This document shows, piece by piece, positions 46,809 to 55,557 of a stretch of 64,000 bases of DNA. This DNA comes from an uncultured Bifidobacteriaceae bacterium (lineage in GTDB: Bacteria > Actinomycetota > Actinomycetes > Actinomycetales > Bifidobacteriaceae), in the NCBI GenBank assembly GCA_947253155.1, contig CAMXYK010000006.1, positions 1 to 64,000 of the forward strand, written 5' to 3'. How positions within the stretch are numbered: position 1 is the first letter of the stretch; each line of letters starts with the position of its first letter. The position numbers were made by a program, and so were the translations under genes. The notes below the pieces were generated by a model. That model was not told where the DNA came from and made no database searches. It was given only the letters and a program-made list of their open reading frames with translations.

Positions 46809-47642
46809 ATGAGTACAAATTTTTCTTTATTTTCAAAAAATCAGCGCTCTATACGCATAAGCGCATTATTGCAGCGAAGACAAAGTGCCTTTGTGCGAAA
46901 AATAATTGTGGTTTTATGCGCTGGAGTTATGTCTTTGCTTGTAATTTCGTCAATTATTGATGCTCAAGCAACGCAAGTTATTCCGGTTGCGTCAAGGCAT
47001 ATTCAGCAGGGGTCTAAAATTACAGCTAACGATATTAGCTATATAAAAGTTCCTCAGCATAAAATATTTTTTAATACTTTATCTGAGCAAATTAATTCGC
47101 ATAATCCTCTTATTGCGACTTGCGAAATAAATATTGGCATGCCAATTTTTAAGAATGAAGTGAGTCATGTGCCAAGTATTCCCGAAGGTTTTACTTCTAT
47201 TAGCGTGCATTTAGCGAGTGCAGATCACACGTTAATACCTGGAGAGCATATTAATCTTGCTTTTAGTAAGCCTATTCAAGATGAAGAAGATAGCGCTTCA
47301 AAAAATAGCAAAAATGCGGAAAGCGGAAAAGATTCTTACGCAAAAGACGAATCAGAAAATTCGGGAAATTCTGAAGAATTGGAAGAGTCGGAAGAGTCGG
47401 AAGAATCAGGCAAATCGGAAGAATCAAATGAAACTAGTGCTTCAACAATAGATAGCAGATACGTAAGCGTAATTCATAACGTTATGGTAATGCGCATAAC
47501 GCAAGGCTCTCAATCGTATGAAAATCAGCAGGATACCACGACTCTTGCAATGCCTGCAGCAGACGCTTTGCGGCTGTTGCAAGCGCAGTCGGCAAATTCT
47601 TCATTAGCGATTGTTGCTATGAAGCATGCGATTAATAAGTAG
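46809..47642 (+). CDS. SAF-domain membrane protein (CpaB/RcpC-like)
   Basis: A 277-residue protein with one N-terminal membrane helix (about residues 36-58) and a SAF domain (IPVASRHIQQGSKITANDI, then GMPIFKNEV) as in CpaB/FlgA-type pilus and flagellar assembly proteins. A Ser/Glu-rich low-complexity insertion of about 50 residues lies between about 160 and 215, with repeated EESEES words. It is probably surface exposed. The start at 46809 has no good ribosome-binding site; an upstream in-frame extension from 46734 is possible. No other pilus genes are seen nearby. Confidence 0.7.
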   Translation: MSTNFSLFSKNQRSIRISALLQRRQSAFVRKIIVVLCAGVMSLLVISSIIDAQATQVIPVASRHIQQGSKITANDISYIKVPQHKIFFNTLSEQINSHNPLIATCEINIGMPIFKNEVSHVPSIPEGFTSISVHLASADHTLIPGEHINLAFSKPIQDEEDSASKNSKNAESGKDSYAKDESENSGNSEELEESEESEESGKSEESNETSASTIDSRYVSVIHNVMVMRITQGSQSYENQQDTTTLAMPAADALRLLQAQSANSSLAIVAMKHAINK

Positions 47643-47716
47643 TGTGCTTACACAGCATATTGTGTGAAATCGTGTGAATTAAACCTACATTTTGGCGACA
47701 CGCCGAAGCATTTATG

Positions 47717-47746
47717 TTGCTACACATCCCGTGACTTCTTTATATT
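47717..47746 (+). promoter_or_regulatory. Promoter giving a probably leaderless mRNA
   Basis: A -35 of TTGCTA and a -10 of TATATT are separated by 18 bases. The -10 ends 7 bases before the ATG at 47754, so the transcript would begin at or just before the start codon. CGACACGCCG (47696-47705) lies 11 bases upstream of the -35. Confidence 0.55.
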
Positions 47747-47753
47747 AATAACT

Positions 47754-48875
47754 ATGGGTTATGAATCGGTGAGTGCGCTACTTGTGTTGATCATCCTCGT
47801 AGCCTTATGGTTCGGGTGGCTGCCTAATCACACGGTTAATGGCATGAAGACCATGCTTGAGCATCGAGAAGATAGGTTTTCACCAACGCTCCATCTTGTA
47901 GGTGAGTGGAGTATCGCGCGTATTTGTGACGGTACCGGTATGTTGGCAAAAGAGGCTTGTATGCAACCGACTCAACAAAAACGAACATTAACACCTGAAC
48001 ATATTGCGCGTATTCGTGCAGCTAGACGTGCTGCGATTCGACGACGTTGCCTGTTGGTTGTGGCTCTTGCGTTGCTGACTTTTCTTGTATTGTTGGCTGG
48101 CTGCTCTGGTCTGTTTTCGCCAGCTTTTGCGCTAATTCCTGGGGTAATGCTTGCTATTGTGCTTTATTTTGGTTCGCGTGCTTCAAAACATGCGCGTCAG
48201 TGGGAGGCGCGTGTTGCTAAAATGAGTGCGAAATCAAAGCAAAATGTAGAAGATGCTTTGTATGAGCAGCATAACAGCACAGTTACTAACCAATTAAGTA
48301 ATCGCAATAATAATTCAAGCCAGATTGATGATGTTGAGGATGCCTCTGATTTTGAATCTCAAAATGCTGGTGAATTAAATAATTTTGATAATAATTTGGA
48401 TAATTCTGTTCAGCATAGTTCGCGTGATGATACTGCAACATCTGTTATGGAACAGCGCGAAATTCGTGTTGCTTTGCGTCGAGCAGAAGAAGAGCGTGAC
48501 GCTGTTTTGCGTTCTCGTAACGTAGCTAAAGCTAGCGAATCTAAGGAATCTTCTGAGAATGTTGTTGATAATGCAGAAGTTACTTCAAACGCTAGTAGTA
48601 ATCAAGATTTGATTTCGTTCTCACTTGATTCAAAGTCAAAGGTTGAGTCGGACGATTCTGTTGCATCGCACGCTCCAGAAAGTTTGGAAATTAAGTCAAC
48701 TAAGCAAGTTGCTAAAGCTGTTCCAGCTGCTAAAGATATTAAATCTATTGCAAAAGCAGATTCTTCTAAATTCCATGATGAAGAGAAGGCGAGTGAAGTA
48801 GAAGCTCCGGAAAGCTCTGAAGACTCGCTTGGCGTTGCTAATTTGCACGACGTTCTTGCACGTCGCAATGCTTGA
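47754..48875 (+). CDS. Unknown membrane protein with Ser/Asn-rich tail
   Basis: A 373-residue protein with an N-terminal membrane helix (GYESVSALLVLIILVALWFG), a basic cytoplasmic stretch with THEHIARIRAARR-like residues, and two further helices near 104-147. The remaining 225 residues are hydrophilic and rich in Ser, Glu, Asp and Asn, with a helical segment RVALRRAEEERDAVLR. This architecture is common in actinobacteria as an unnamed envelope protein; I do not recognise a function. The start at ATG 47754 fits the promoter just upstream. Confidence 0.7.
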   Translation: MGYESVSALLVLIILVALWFGWLPNHTVNGMKTMLEHREDRFSPTLHLVGEWSIARICDGTGMLAKEACMQPTQQKRTLTPEHIARIRAARRAAIRRRCLLVVALALLTFLVLLAGCSGLFSPAFALIPGVMLAIVLYFGSRASKHARQWEARVAKMSAKSKQNVEDALYEQHNSTVTNQLSNRNNNSSQIDDVEDASDFESQNAGELNNFDNNLDNSVQHSSRDDTATSVMEQREIRVALRRAEEERDAVLRSRNVAKASESKESSENVVDNAEVTSNASSNQDLISFSLDSKSKVESDDSVASHAPESLEIKSTKQVAKAVPAAKDIKSIAKADSSKFHDEEKASEVEAPESSEDSLGVANLHDVLARRNA

Positions 48876-48906
48876 ATTTTATGGGTACTTCTTGAAGGTT
48901 GTGTTT

Positions 48907-49404
48907 TTGAAGGTTTAATGTGCGTGTGTAGCGGTAATTAAGTGATTTAATATCCGTGCATTTTTGCTGCTGCACACATTGATAAAGCTGCCATCCGCCT
49001 CTGGTTCGGAACTTTTGTTTAATTGTGTTGCTCGAGTTGTGCGAATACCAGTGTGGTAGAGGTTTGAGATTTTTCGCACTGAGCGCGGCGAACGTCAGAG
49101 CCGCAGGCTGCTGATTCGCCAAGCGAAGAAGAAAAATCGAAAAATCTCTGCGATAAGGCACTGTTATTAAACATTAAGCACGCAGAGTTTGGGGGATTTC
49201 TCTACGAGCACTAAAAGAGGACTGAGAAGCTACATTCTTTAAATATAGGCGAACACACTAAACTTTTTTAGCAGCCAGAGCGCCCGAAGGACGGGACGTG
49301 CGAGGAGAGAAATCCCCCAAAACTCGCGCCATGCCAAGCGAGAACGGATTGATATGAAGAGTATTTCACCAAATAAAACCAACACACGCACATTAAACCT
49401 TCAA
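48907..49404. repeat. About 500-bp nested inverted-repeat element
   Basis: The region between 48907-48929 and 49382-49404 is bounded by 23-bp perfect inverted repeats (TTGAAGGTTTAATGTG...). Inside are two further paired segments. One is 11 bp, GAGATTTTTCG (49066-49076) with CGAAAAATCTC (49138-49148), enclosing a smaller GGCGAA/TTCGCC and TCAG-AGCC/GGCT-CTGA stem. The other is 16 bp, TTTGGGGGATTTCTCT (49188-49203) with its complement (49306-49321). No protein gene, IS transposase or clear target duplication is visible. It could be a MITE-like element, a large structured RNA or both. Confidence 0.75.
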
Positions 49405-49429
49405 TTAAACTAAAGATTTTTTAAAAATT

Positions 49430-49456
49430 TTAGCACTCGAGTTGGCAGAGTGCTAA
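49430..49456. promoter_or_regulatory. CIRCE operator (HrcA binding site)
   Basis: An exact TTAGCACTC-N9-GAGTGCTAA inverted repeat. HrcA represses groESL through this site in many bacteria. It lies 116 bases upstream of groES and probably overlaps its promoter region. Confidence 0.95.
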
Positions 49457-49572
49457 ATTCGCGGTACCATAAAAGACAGAACGTAAGTGTGATTGCGGAC
49501 GTGATCGTCAGCCTCGTCGAATTGCAACTTGCGCAAAAAGTTAGTATCTCTCTTAAGAAAGAGGTGGCGACA

Positions 49573-49866
49573 GTGTCGATTAAACTCACACCGTTGGAAG
49601 ATAAGATTATTGTTAAGCAGGCTCAGGCAGAAACTCAGACTGCTTCTGGCTTGTATATTCCAGATAATGCAAAGGAAAAGCCGCAGCAGGGTGAAGTGCT
49701 TGCTGTAGGTCCTGGCCGTCGTGACGACAAGGGCGAGCGAATTCCTATGGATGTTAAGGTTGGCGATAAGGTGCTGTATTCCAAGTATGGTGGCACTGAA
49801 GTGCATTACGAAGGCGAGGATTACTTAATCGTATCTTCTCGCGATGTGCTTGCTATTCTTGGCTAG
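49573..49866 (+). CDS. groES: Co-chaperonin GroES
   Basis: A 97-residue Hsp10 that caps GroEL during protein folding. It opens [20 protein letters not shown] and ends [16 protein letters not shown], both typical. The start is GTG 49573, with AAAGAGGTGG upstream. Control by HrcA is indicated by the CIRCE element. groEL does not follow, as is usual in bifidobacteria, where groES and groEL lie apart. Confidence 0.96.
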   Translation: MSIKLTPLEDKIIVKQAQAETQTASGLYIPDNAKEKPQQGEVLAVGPGRRDDKGERIPMDVKVGDKVLYSKYGGTEVHYEGEDYLIVSSRDVLAILG

Positions 49867-49895
49867 TATTTAGCTTGTTGCAATAATAAAACTTG

Positions 49896-49936
49896 CGCTG
49901 GGAACGACGAAATGTTGTTCCTGGCGTTTTTTTTTA
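49896..49936 (+). terminator. Terminator after groES
   Basis: Arms CGCTGGGAACGAC and GTTGTTCCTGGCG (wobble pairs) with loop GAAAT are followed by nine T residues. Confidence 0.88.
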
Positions 49937-49975
49937 TTGTGCAATTAAGGCCTGCAAGTAGTATCATGGAGAAGT

Positions 49976-51073
49976 ATGACATACAAACACCGCAATATTG
50001 TAGATACGATTCCTAGCTACAAGCAAGGTAAGCCGGCTCCTAAATTGGACGGCATTCGTGCATATAAAATCTCAAGCAATGAAAATCCGTATGAGCCTCT
50101 TAATAGCGTAAAAGAAGCTATTACGACTCGCGCTCTTAATGTTATTAACCGTTATCCTAATATGCGTGGCACGGAAGTTGTTGAAGAACTTGCTAAGCGC
50201 TTTGGCGTAACCTCGGACGAAGTTGTGCTTGGTTGCGGATCTACAGAAGTTATTACGCAACTTGTTGATTTAGTTGCTGGCCCTGGTGACGAAGTTGTGT
50301 ATCCTTGGCGAAGTTTTGAAGCTTACCCGATTATTGTGACTGGCGCTGGTGCTACAAGCGTTCAGATTCCTAACCGTGCTGACGGCTCGCATGATGTTGA
50401 CGCTATGATTGCAGCTATTAACGATCGTACGCGTTTGGTTATTTTAAATAATCCTAATAATCCAACTTCTGCTGCTCTTAGCGATGAGGAAGCTCGCAAG
50501 GTGTTGGATGCTGTGCCAAGTGACGTTCTCGTGCTTATTGATGAAGCTTATGTGCAGTTTAATACTGCCAAGGGTACGGCAGATGGCATGAAGTTGTACA
50601 AAGAGTATCCAAACGTGGTTGTGGCTCAAACTTTCTCGAAGGCTTATGGCTTGGCTGGTTTGCGAATTGGATATGCGATTGCTCCTGCAGATGTTGTAGA
50701 GGGCATGCGTAAGGTTGCAGTGCCGTTTGGAGTGTCTCAAGTAGCTCAGGTTGCTGCGTTGGCTTCGTTAGAAGATGCTGCAAGTGAAGAGATGAAGACT
50801 CGCGTTGATGCTCTTGTTGCTGAGCGTGAGCGTATTGTTTCCGCTTTGCGTGAGCAGGGGTGGAATATTACTGATGCTTACGCAAACTTCTTCTGGATGC
50901 CGTTTGGCGCAGATACTGAACGTGCAACAGAACGTTTTGTGGCTGCTGGATTGTCTGTTCGAGCGTTTGCTGGCGAAGGAATTCGCATCAGTATTGGCGA
51001 ACGTGAGGCAAATGATCGCGTGTTGACAATTTGTGAAAAATTAAAAAATGACGGTTTTTCGCTAAATAACTAG
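49976..51073 (+). CDS. HisC/Pat-type PLP aminotransferase
   Basis: A 365-residue class II aminotransferase of the histidinol-phosphate/aromatic amino acid group. The PLP-binding Lys is in FSKAYGLAGLRIGY (near residue 223). NENPYEP, NPNNPTSAA and the C-terminal RISIGEREAND block support the family. It stands alone, with no other his genes nearby. Isolated actinobacterial members are often aromatic aminotransferases (pat) rather than true hisC, so the symbol is left open. The ATG at 49976 follows GGAGAAGT. Confidence 0.85.
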   Translation: MTYKHRNIVDTIPSYKQGKPAPKLDGIRAYKISSNENPYEPLNSVKEAITTRALNVINRYPNMRGTEVVEELAKRFGVTSDEVVLGCGSTEVITQLVDLVAGPGDEVVYPWRSFEAYPIIVTGAGATSVQIPNRADGSHDVDAMIAAINDRTRLVILNNPNNPTSAALSDEEARKVLDAVPSDVLVLIDEAYVQFNTAKGTADGMKLYKEYPNVVVAQTFSKAYGLAGLRIGYAIAPADVVEGMRKVAVPFGVSQVAQVAALASLEDAASEEMKTRVDALVAERERIVSALREQGWNITDAYANFFWMPFGADTERATERFVAAGLSVRAFAGEGIRISIGEREANDRVLTICEKLKNDGFSLNN

Positions 51074-51113
51074 ATTTTTGCCAAATTTTTTCTGTTTTCG
51101 GCGTGTCATGGAC

Positions 51114-51142
51114 TTGCATTAGTCGCGCGCTCGTGGCAGAAT
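51114..51142 (+). promoter_or_regulatory. Promoter of the tRNA-Tyr/Thr/Met-rpmG unit
   Basis: A -35 of TTGCAT and a -10 of CAGAAT are separated by 17 bases. CGGCGTGTC (51099-51107) lies just upstream of the -35, the reverse-strand form of the motif before tRNA-Glu. Confidence 0.6.
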
Positions 51143-51184
51143 AACAAAGTTGCCGTTTGAAGTTCACTTCTTACGGAGACTGCT

Positions 51185-51266
51185 GGCGGGTTTCCCAAGT
51201 GGTCAAAGGGAGCTGACTGTAAATCAGCCGCTTCGTGCTTCAGTGGTTCGAATCCACTACCCGCCA
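51185..51266 (+). tRNA. tRNA-Tyr (anticodon GTA)
   Basis: Acceptor arm GGCGGGT/ACCCGCC, anticodon loop CTGTAAA, a long variable arm (class II) and discriminator A. Confidence 0.94.
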
Positions 51267-51267
51267 C

Positions 51268-51339
<72 letters not shown>

Positions 51340-51343
51340 CTCT

Positions 51344-51417
51344 GGCGGGGTAGCTCAGCTGGCTAGAGCGTACGACTCATAATCGTAAGGTCAAGAGTTC
51401 GAGTCTCTTCCTCGCTA
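51344..51417 (+). tRNA. tRNA-Met (anticodon CAT)
   Basis: Acceptor arm GGCGGGG/CCTCGCT with two wobble pairs, anticodon loop CTCATAA and discriminator A. It is elongator-like in form; a tRNA-Ile2 with modified CAT is less likely but not excluded. Confidence 0.88.
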
Positions 51418-51470
51418 CAACGGCCAGTAGGAGACTGGCTGGCCAACAATGAATTGTAGAGGTGAACGAA

Positions 51471-51641
51471 ATGGCAAGCAAGAGCGCTGACATCCGTCCG
51501 GGCATTACGATGGCATGCACGGAGTGCAAGGAGCGTAATTACATCACGACGAAGAATCGTCGTAACACGCCTGATCGTCTTGAGTTGAACAAGTTCTGCC
51601 CACGTTGCGGCAAGCATACGCTTCATCGCGAGACTCGCTGA
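51471..51641 (+). CDS. rpmG: 50S ribosomal protein L33
   Basis: A 56-residue protein, starting [19 protein letters not shown], with two CxxC pairs (CTEC and CPRC). It is the zinc-binding C+ form of L33. GAGGTGAACGAA precedes the ATG. It shares a transcription unit with three tRNAs, an arrangement common in actinobacteria. A terminator follows. Confidence 0.95.
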   Translation: MASKSADIRPGITMACTECKERNYITTKNRRNTPDRLELNKFCPRCGKHTLHRETR

Positions 51642-51715
51642 AAATATTCAGCTTGCTGCGTTAATATAGCGTCTTGTTTTAGACCTATTGTGATTGCGCA
51701 GATTTAATACTTATT

Positions 51716-51739
51716 ACCCCGCTTTTTGCGGGGTTTTTT
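51716..51739 (+). terminator. Terminator after rpmG
   Basis: A 7-bp GC stem (ACCCCGC/GCGGGGT) with loop TTTTT is followed by six T residues. Confidence 0.88.
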
Positions 51740-51811
51740 GTTATTTCTCGCGATTCTTTTTATTACATTCGCGTAGAGTTTTTGTTATTTGTTGCTGTTA
51801 GGATTTAAGTT

Positions 51812-53089
51812 ATGACTATGCAAGCATCTTTGGCATCTTTGGCAAATAATCCAACGTTTTCTGACCTTACAACAATTGGTGTTGGCGGCAAAATTACTCG
51901 TTTTGTAGAGCCAAAAACGCGCGTGGATGTTATTGAAGCTGTTGAGGATGCAGATTGCGCGAATTTGCCTTTATGTGTTATTGGCGGCGGTTCGAACATG
52001 CTTGTAAGTGATGAGACTTTTAACGGGGTTGTGGTTCGTGATGCTCGTCGCGATATTCATGTGCTTGATGAAGCAGCTCCTGCAGAAGACGGTGTTGATA
52101 AAAGTGGCGCTCATTTAGTGCATGTAAACGCTGAAGCTGGTTGCAATTGGGATGATTTTGTTTCTCACGTAATTGAGCTTGGGCTCGAAGGCGTTGAGGG
52201 TCTTTCTGGAATTCCTGGCACTGTTGGAGCGTCAGTTGTGCAAAATATTGGCGCGTACGGTCAAGAAGTTTCTCAAAGTGTTACTTCTGTAGAAGTTTGG
52301 GATCGCGAAAATAAAGTAACGCTTGAATTACAAAAAGACCAATTGCATTTTGGCTACCGCACTTCTGCTCTTAAGCAAAGCATGTACGTTTCTGCAGGAG
52401 TACCAGCTGATTCATATTTTCCTACTCCGCGTTACGTTGTGTTATCTGTTACGTTTTGTTTGCGTCATAGTAGCACTGGCATTGTTGCTCATTCGCAGCT
52501 TGCTCGCGCTTTACGCGTAGAAGTTGGAGATCGCATGCAAACTCAAGCAATTCGTCGTGAGGTTTTGCGTGTACGTGCTTCTAAAGGCATGCTCGAGGAT
52601 GCTTCTCGTTACGATAATCCGTGGATGCGTGGCACAAAGTGCGCTGAAGGTGTTGAGTTTGCTTTGCAGTTGCAAAGAGAAGATTATGTTACTGGTGAAT
52701 TTTTAGAGGGAGATAATGCTTATAGTGACCGTCATAGTTGCGGTAGTTTCTTTATGAATCCAATTATGACTAAGGCTCAAGCTGCTTTACTTCCGGAGGA
52801 TGCTCCTCGATTTGATGCTGTTCTTTCTGACGGCACAGAAGGTGTAAAAACTTCTGCTGCTTGGCTTATTGATCATGCAGGGTTCCATAAGGGATTTAGG
52901 ATTTCTAAAGATGGCAAATTATCTCCTGCGGGGCTTTCTTCTTTGCATACTTTAGCGCTTACGAATCGTAATAACGCTACTTCTAGCGATGTTCTTGTTT
53001 TAGCAAAAACTGTTATTAATGGCGTTAAAAATAAATTTGGAATTACTCTAGTGCCTGAACCTGTGCTAATAGGTATTTCTGTAAACTGA
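51812..53089 (+). CDS. murB: UDP-N-acetylenolpyruvoylglucosamine reductase
   Basis: Flavoenzyme that reduces the MurA product to UDP-MurNAc. The FAD-binding blocks LTTIGVGGKI, VIGGGSNMLV and the GIPGTVGASVVQNIGAYG segment are present, with the catalytic Ser in SDRHSCGSFFMNP (near residue 310) and Glu near the C-terminus. At 425 residues it is longer than the E. coli enzyme; the extra part lies in the middle and C-terminal domains. The start is ATG 51812, or 51818. murA lies elsewhere in the window, so the two steps are not cotranscribed. Confidence 0.94.
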   Translation: MTMQASLASLANNPTFSDLTTIGVGGKITRFVEPKTRVDVIEAVEDADCANLPLCVIGGGSNMLVSDETFNGVVVRDARRDIHVLDEAAPAEDGVDKSGAHLVHVNAEAGCNWDDFVSHVIELGLEGVEGLSGIPGTVGASVVQNIGAYGQEVSQSVTSVEVWDRENKVTLELQKDQLHFGYRTSALKQSMYVSAGVPADSYFPTPRYVVLSVTFCLRHSSTGIVAHSQLARALRVEVGDRMQTQAIRREVLRVRASKGMLEDASRYDNPWMRGTKCAEGVEFALQLQREDYVTGEFLEGDNAYSDRHSCGSFFMNPIMTKAQAALLPEDAPRFDAVLSDGTEGVKTSAAWLIDHAGFHKGFRISKDGKLSPAGLSSLHTLALTNRNNATSSDVLVLAKTVINGVKNKFGITLVPEPVLIGISVN

Positions 53090-53389
53090 AAATTTTACGG
53101 TTACGTATCAAGTTATGCAGTAATATATTCGACTGTTTGATAAAATTTCGTAAATAATAAAGGAACACACTGTAAAACTACCGTATAAGCAATGTTTTGT
53201 GTAATATTTACCTACATTATCCGTATAAAAATTTTTCTTTAGCTTTATATATATATGGCGCTTAGTTTTATATATAGCTAAATAAAAATTTTATATAGAT
53301 GAAGTCGCAAGTGTTCCGCAGAATTCGTTGATGCGTTGCTAATTGCGTCTATACCTTTATACCTATACCTCAACGAAAGTGCGTTTATT
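53090..53389. other. AT-rich spacer between murB and the permease gene
   Basis: Three hundred bases with no gene. The stretch holds long A/T runs and an imperfect hairpin around 53240-53280 built from TAGCT..ATATATA and TATATATAGCTA. It is probably the permease promoter region. No T-box or riboswitch was recognised. Confidence 0.5.
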
Positions 53390-55015
53390 ATGCAAATATG
53401 GAGAAAAAAGTCTGTTGAACAGACTATCGCAGAGACAATGGATGGTGATCGCCATCTTAAACGTACATTAAATGCGTGGGATTTGGCAGTTATGGGTGTG
53501 GCTGTTGCTGTTGGTGCCGGTATTTTCTCGGTTGGCGCTCAAGCTGCTGCATTCCATGCAGGCCCTGCAGTAATTATTAGTTTTATTATTGCAGGTGTTG
53601 TGTGCGGTTCTGCTGCAATGTGCTATGCAGAATTTGCTTCTATGATTCCAGTTGCTGGATCCGCATACACCTTTACTTATACAACAGTCGGTGAGCTTAT
53701 TGCTTGGATTATTGGCTGGGATATGATCCTGGAAATGCTGATGGCTGGCTCAGTGATTGCAAAGTATTGGGGCGTTTATCTTAACGATTTAATGAAGCTT
53801 TTCGGCTTGAACATGACCACCAGTTTTAATCTAGGTGGTTTTACTGTTGATGTGGCGCCAATTATAATCGTTGCATTCTTTACAACTATGCTTGTTCTTG
53901 GAACTAAGCTTTCTGCACGCTTCGACGGTGCATTAACAATTTTGAAGATTGGTATTGTTCTGTTCGTGGTTGTTGTTGGCTTCTTCTACATTAAGGCTTC
54001 TAACTTTACGCCATTCGTTCCTCCTGCAACTGATGTTGCTAGTGTAAAAGGCATTGAAGTTTCTGGCGTTATGTCTCAGCCTTTGTGGCAGTGGGTAACC
54101 GGCATGCAGCCAGCTGTTTATGGCATTCCTGGCATTCTTTCCGGTGCAGCACTTGTGTTCTTCGCGTTCATCGGTTTTGACGTTGTGGCAACCACGGCTG
54201 AGGAAACTAAGGATCCGCATAAGAACATTCCACGAGGCATCGGCCTTGGTTTGCTTATTGTTACCGTTCTTTACATCCTCGTTGCAGTTGTGACCACTGG
54301 TATGGTTTCCTACAAGGATTTGGCTAAGCAGGCAGCTCCTTCGCTTTCTACTAGCTTCGAACTCGTGGGCGCCACTTGGGCTGCAAAGATTATTTCCCTC
54401 GGTATTGTTATTGGTTTAACAACCGTTGTGATGGTTCTTTTGCTCGGCCTTACGCGAATTATCTTCGCTGTGAGCCGCGATGGCCTGCTTCCACGTAGCT
54501 TCTCTAAGGTAAGCAAGCGCGGTATTCCTGCAAGGCTTCAGATTGTTTCCGGTATTGTTGTGGCAGTTGTGGCTTCTACTCTCGATATTGGCATTCTTTC
54601 CGACATGGTTAATATTGGTACGCTTTCTGCGTTCCTGCTTGTTTCTGCAGGCGTGCCGATTATGCGTTTGCGTAGGCCTGATTTGCATCGCTCGTTTAGC
54701 GTGCCTGGCAATCCGTGGCTTCCGCTGTTTGCGGCTATTTCCACATTCTGGCTCATGCTTAACTTGTCTGTGCTCACATGGATTCGTTTTGCAGTGTGGC
54801 TGGCAATCGGCTTTGCGGTGTACTTCGGCTACTCTTACCGCAACTCGTTGCTTGGAAAGCAGATTCGTAAGGCTAAGAAGCTCGGCGTTCCGGTTGAGAC
54901 TTTGTTTGCTCAAGATGCTGCTGCAGCAGAAAAGGTTGCAGAAGGCGAGTCAGAAGAGCAGGCTCGTGCAGAAGCTCAAGCTGAGGCTGCTGCTGCGAAA
55001 GTTGATGCTGAATAG
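53390..55015 (+). CDS. APC-family amino acid permease
   Basis: A 541-residue, 12-13 helix permease of the cationic amino acid transporter type. It has the N-terminal AWDLAVMGVAVAVGAGIFSVG segment with the substrate-binding GAGIF, and GSAYTFTYTTVGELIAWIIGWD and FIGFDVVATTAEETKDPHKNIPRGI, the hallmark of this branch. The final 45 residues are a Glu/Ala-rich hydrophilic tail. The start is ATG 53390; the longer frame from 53336 looks non-coding. Which amino acid it carries is unknown. Confidence 0.9.
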   Translation: MQIWRKKSVEQTIAETMDGDRHLKRTLNAWDLAVMGVAVAVGAGIFSVGAQAAAFHAGPAVIISFIIAGVVCGSAAMCYAEFASMIPVAGSAYTFTYTTVGELIAWIIGWDMILEMLMAGSVIAKYWGVYLNDLMKLFGLNMTTSFNLGGFTVDVAPIIIVAFFTTMLVLGTKLSARFDGALTILKIGIVLFVVVVGFFYIKASNFTPFVPPATDVASVKGIEVSGVMSQPLWQWVTGMQPAVYGIPGILSGAALVFFAFIGFDVVATTAEETKDPHKNIPRGIGLGLLIVTVLYILVAVVTTGMVSYKDLAKQAAPSLSTSFELVGATWAAKIISLGIVIGLTTVVMVLLLGLTRIIFAVSRDGLLPRSFSKVSKRGIPARLQIVSGIVVAVVASTLDIGILSDMVNIGTLSAFLLVSAGVPIMRLRRPDLHRSFSVPGNPWLPLFAAISTFWLMLNLSVLTWIRFAVWLAIGFAVYFGYSYRNSLLGKQIRKAKKLGVPVETLFAQDAAAAEKVAEGESEEQARAEAQAEAAAAKVDAE

Positions 55016-55055
55016 CTAGTAGTAAAAATAGTTATATAGCATTATCTAAATAATT

Positions 55056-55099
55056 ACGAAGTCGACATGCGAATTTTCGCGTGCCGGCTTCGTTTGTTT
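55056..55099 (+). terminator. Terminator after the APC permease
   Basis: A long stem ACGAAGTCGACATGCG/CGCGTGCCGGCTTCGT with wobbles is followed by TTGTTTT. Confidence 0.75.
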
Positions 55100-55190
55100 T
55101 AAGACTGCTGAAAAGTGGACTATAATAGAAAAGTTACATAAAAATGTGATTTGCTCATAAGTTGGTAAATATGCAGAAAGGAGAGCATTT

Positions 55191-55523
55191 ATGCCATATG
55201 TAATTGCAGAGCCTTGTGTAGACGTAAAAGATAAAGCTTGTGTGGACGAATGCCCTGTAGACTGCATTTACGAGGGCGATCGTACGCTTTACATTAACCC
55301 GAACGAGTGTGTGGATTGCGGAGCTTGCGAGCCAGCTTGCCCGGTAGAAGCTATTTTTTACGAAGATGATTTGCCAGAAGACTGGGAGTGGTACCGCGAC
55401 GCGGCGGTTGACTATTTTGACAAGCTTGGCGATTTAGGCGGAGCTACAGATGCTGGAGCGTCCGGATGGGACGAAGAGCATGTTGCGGCACTTCCATCGC
55501 GCGCCGATAAAGCAGGTAATTAA
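55191..55523 (+). CDS. fdxA: 7Fe ferredoxin (3Fe-4S and 4Fe-4S)
   Basis: A 110-residue electron carrier of the actinobacterial FdxA/FdxC type. Cys9, Cys17, Cys21 and Cys25, followed by Cys40, Cys43, Cys46 and Cys50 in [12 protein letters not shown], supply the two clusters. The C-terminal extension ([18 protein letters not shown]) is typical of the family. AGAAAGGAGAG precedes the ATG. It converges with dinB. Its redox partner is not in the window. Confidence 0.94.
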   Translation: MPYVIAEPCVDVKDKACVDECPVDCIYEGDRTLYINPNECVDCGACEPACPVEAIFYEDDLPEDWEWYRDAAVDYFDKLGDLGGATDAGASGWDEEHVAALPSRADKAGN

Positions 55524-55557
55524 TCATTTGCAAAGTATTGCTTAATATGACGCGAGT

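Noticed and set aside
48907..49404. RNase P RNA, tmRNA or SRP RNA within the nested inverted-repeat element
   Set aside because: Their conserved cores (for example GAGGAAAGTCC or the SRP GGAAGCAGCC-type block) were not found.
53090..53389. T-box or riboswitch before the APC permease
   Set aside because: No T-box sequence or specifier-like structure is visible; the region is simply AT-rich.
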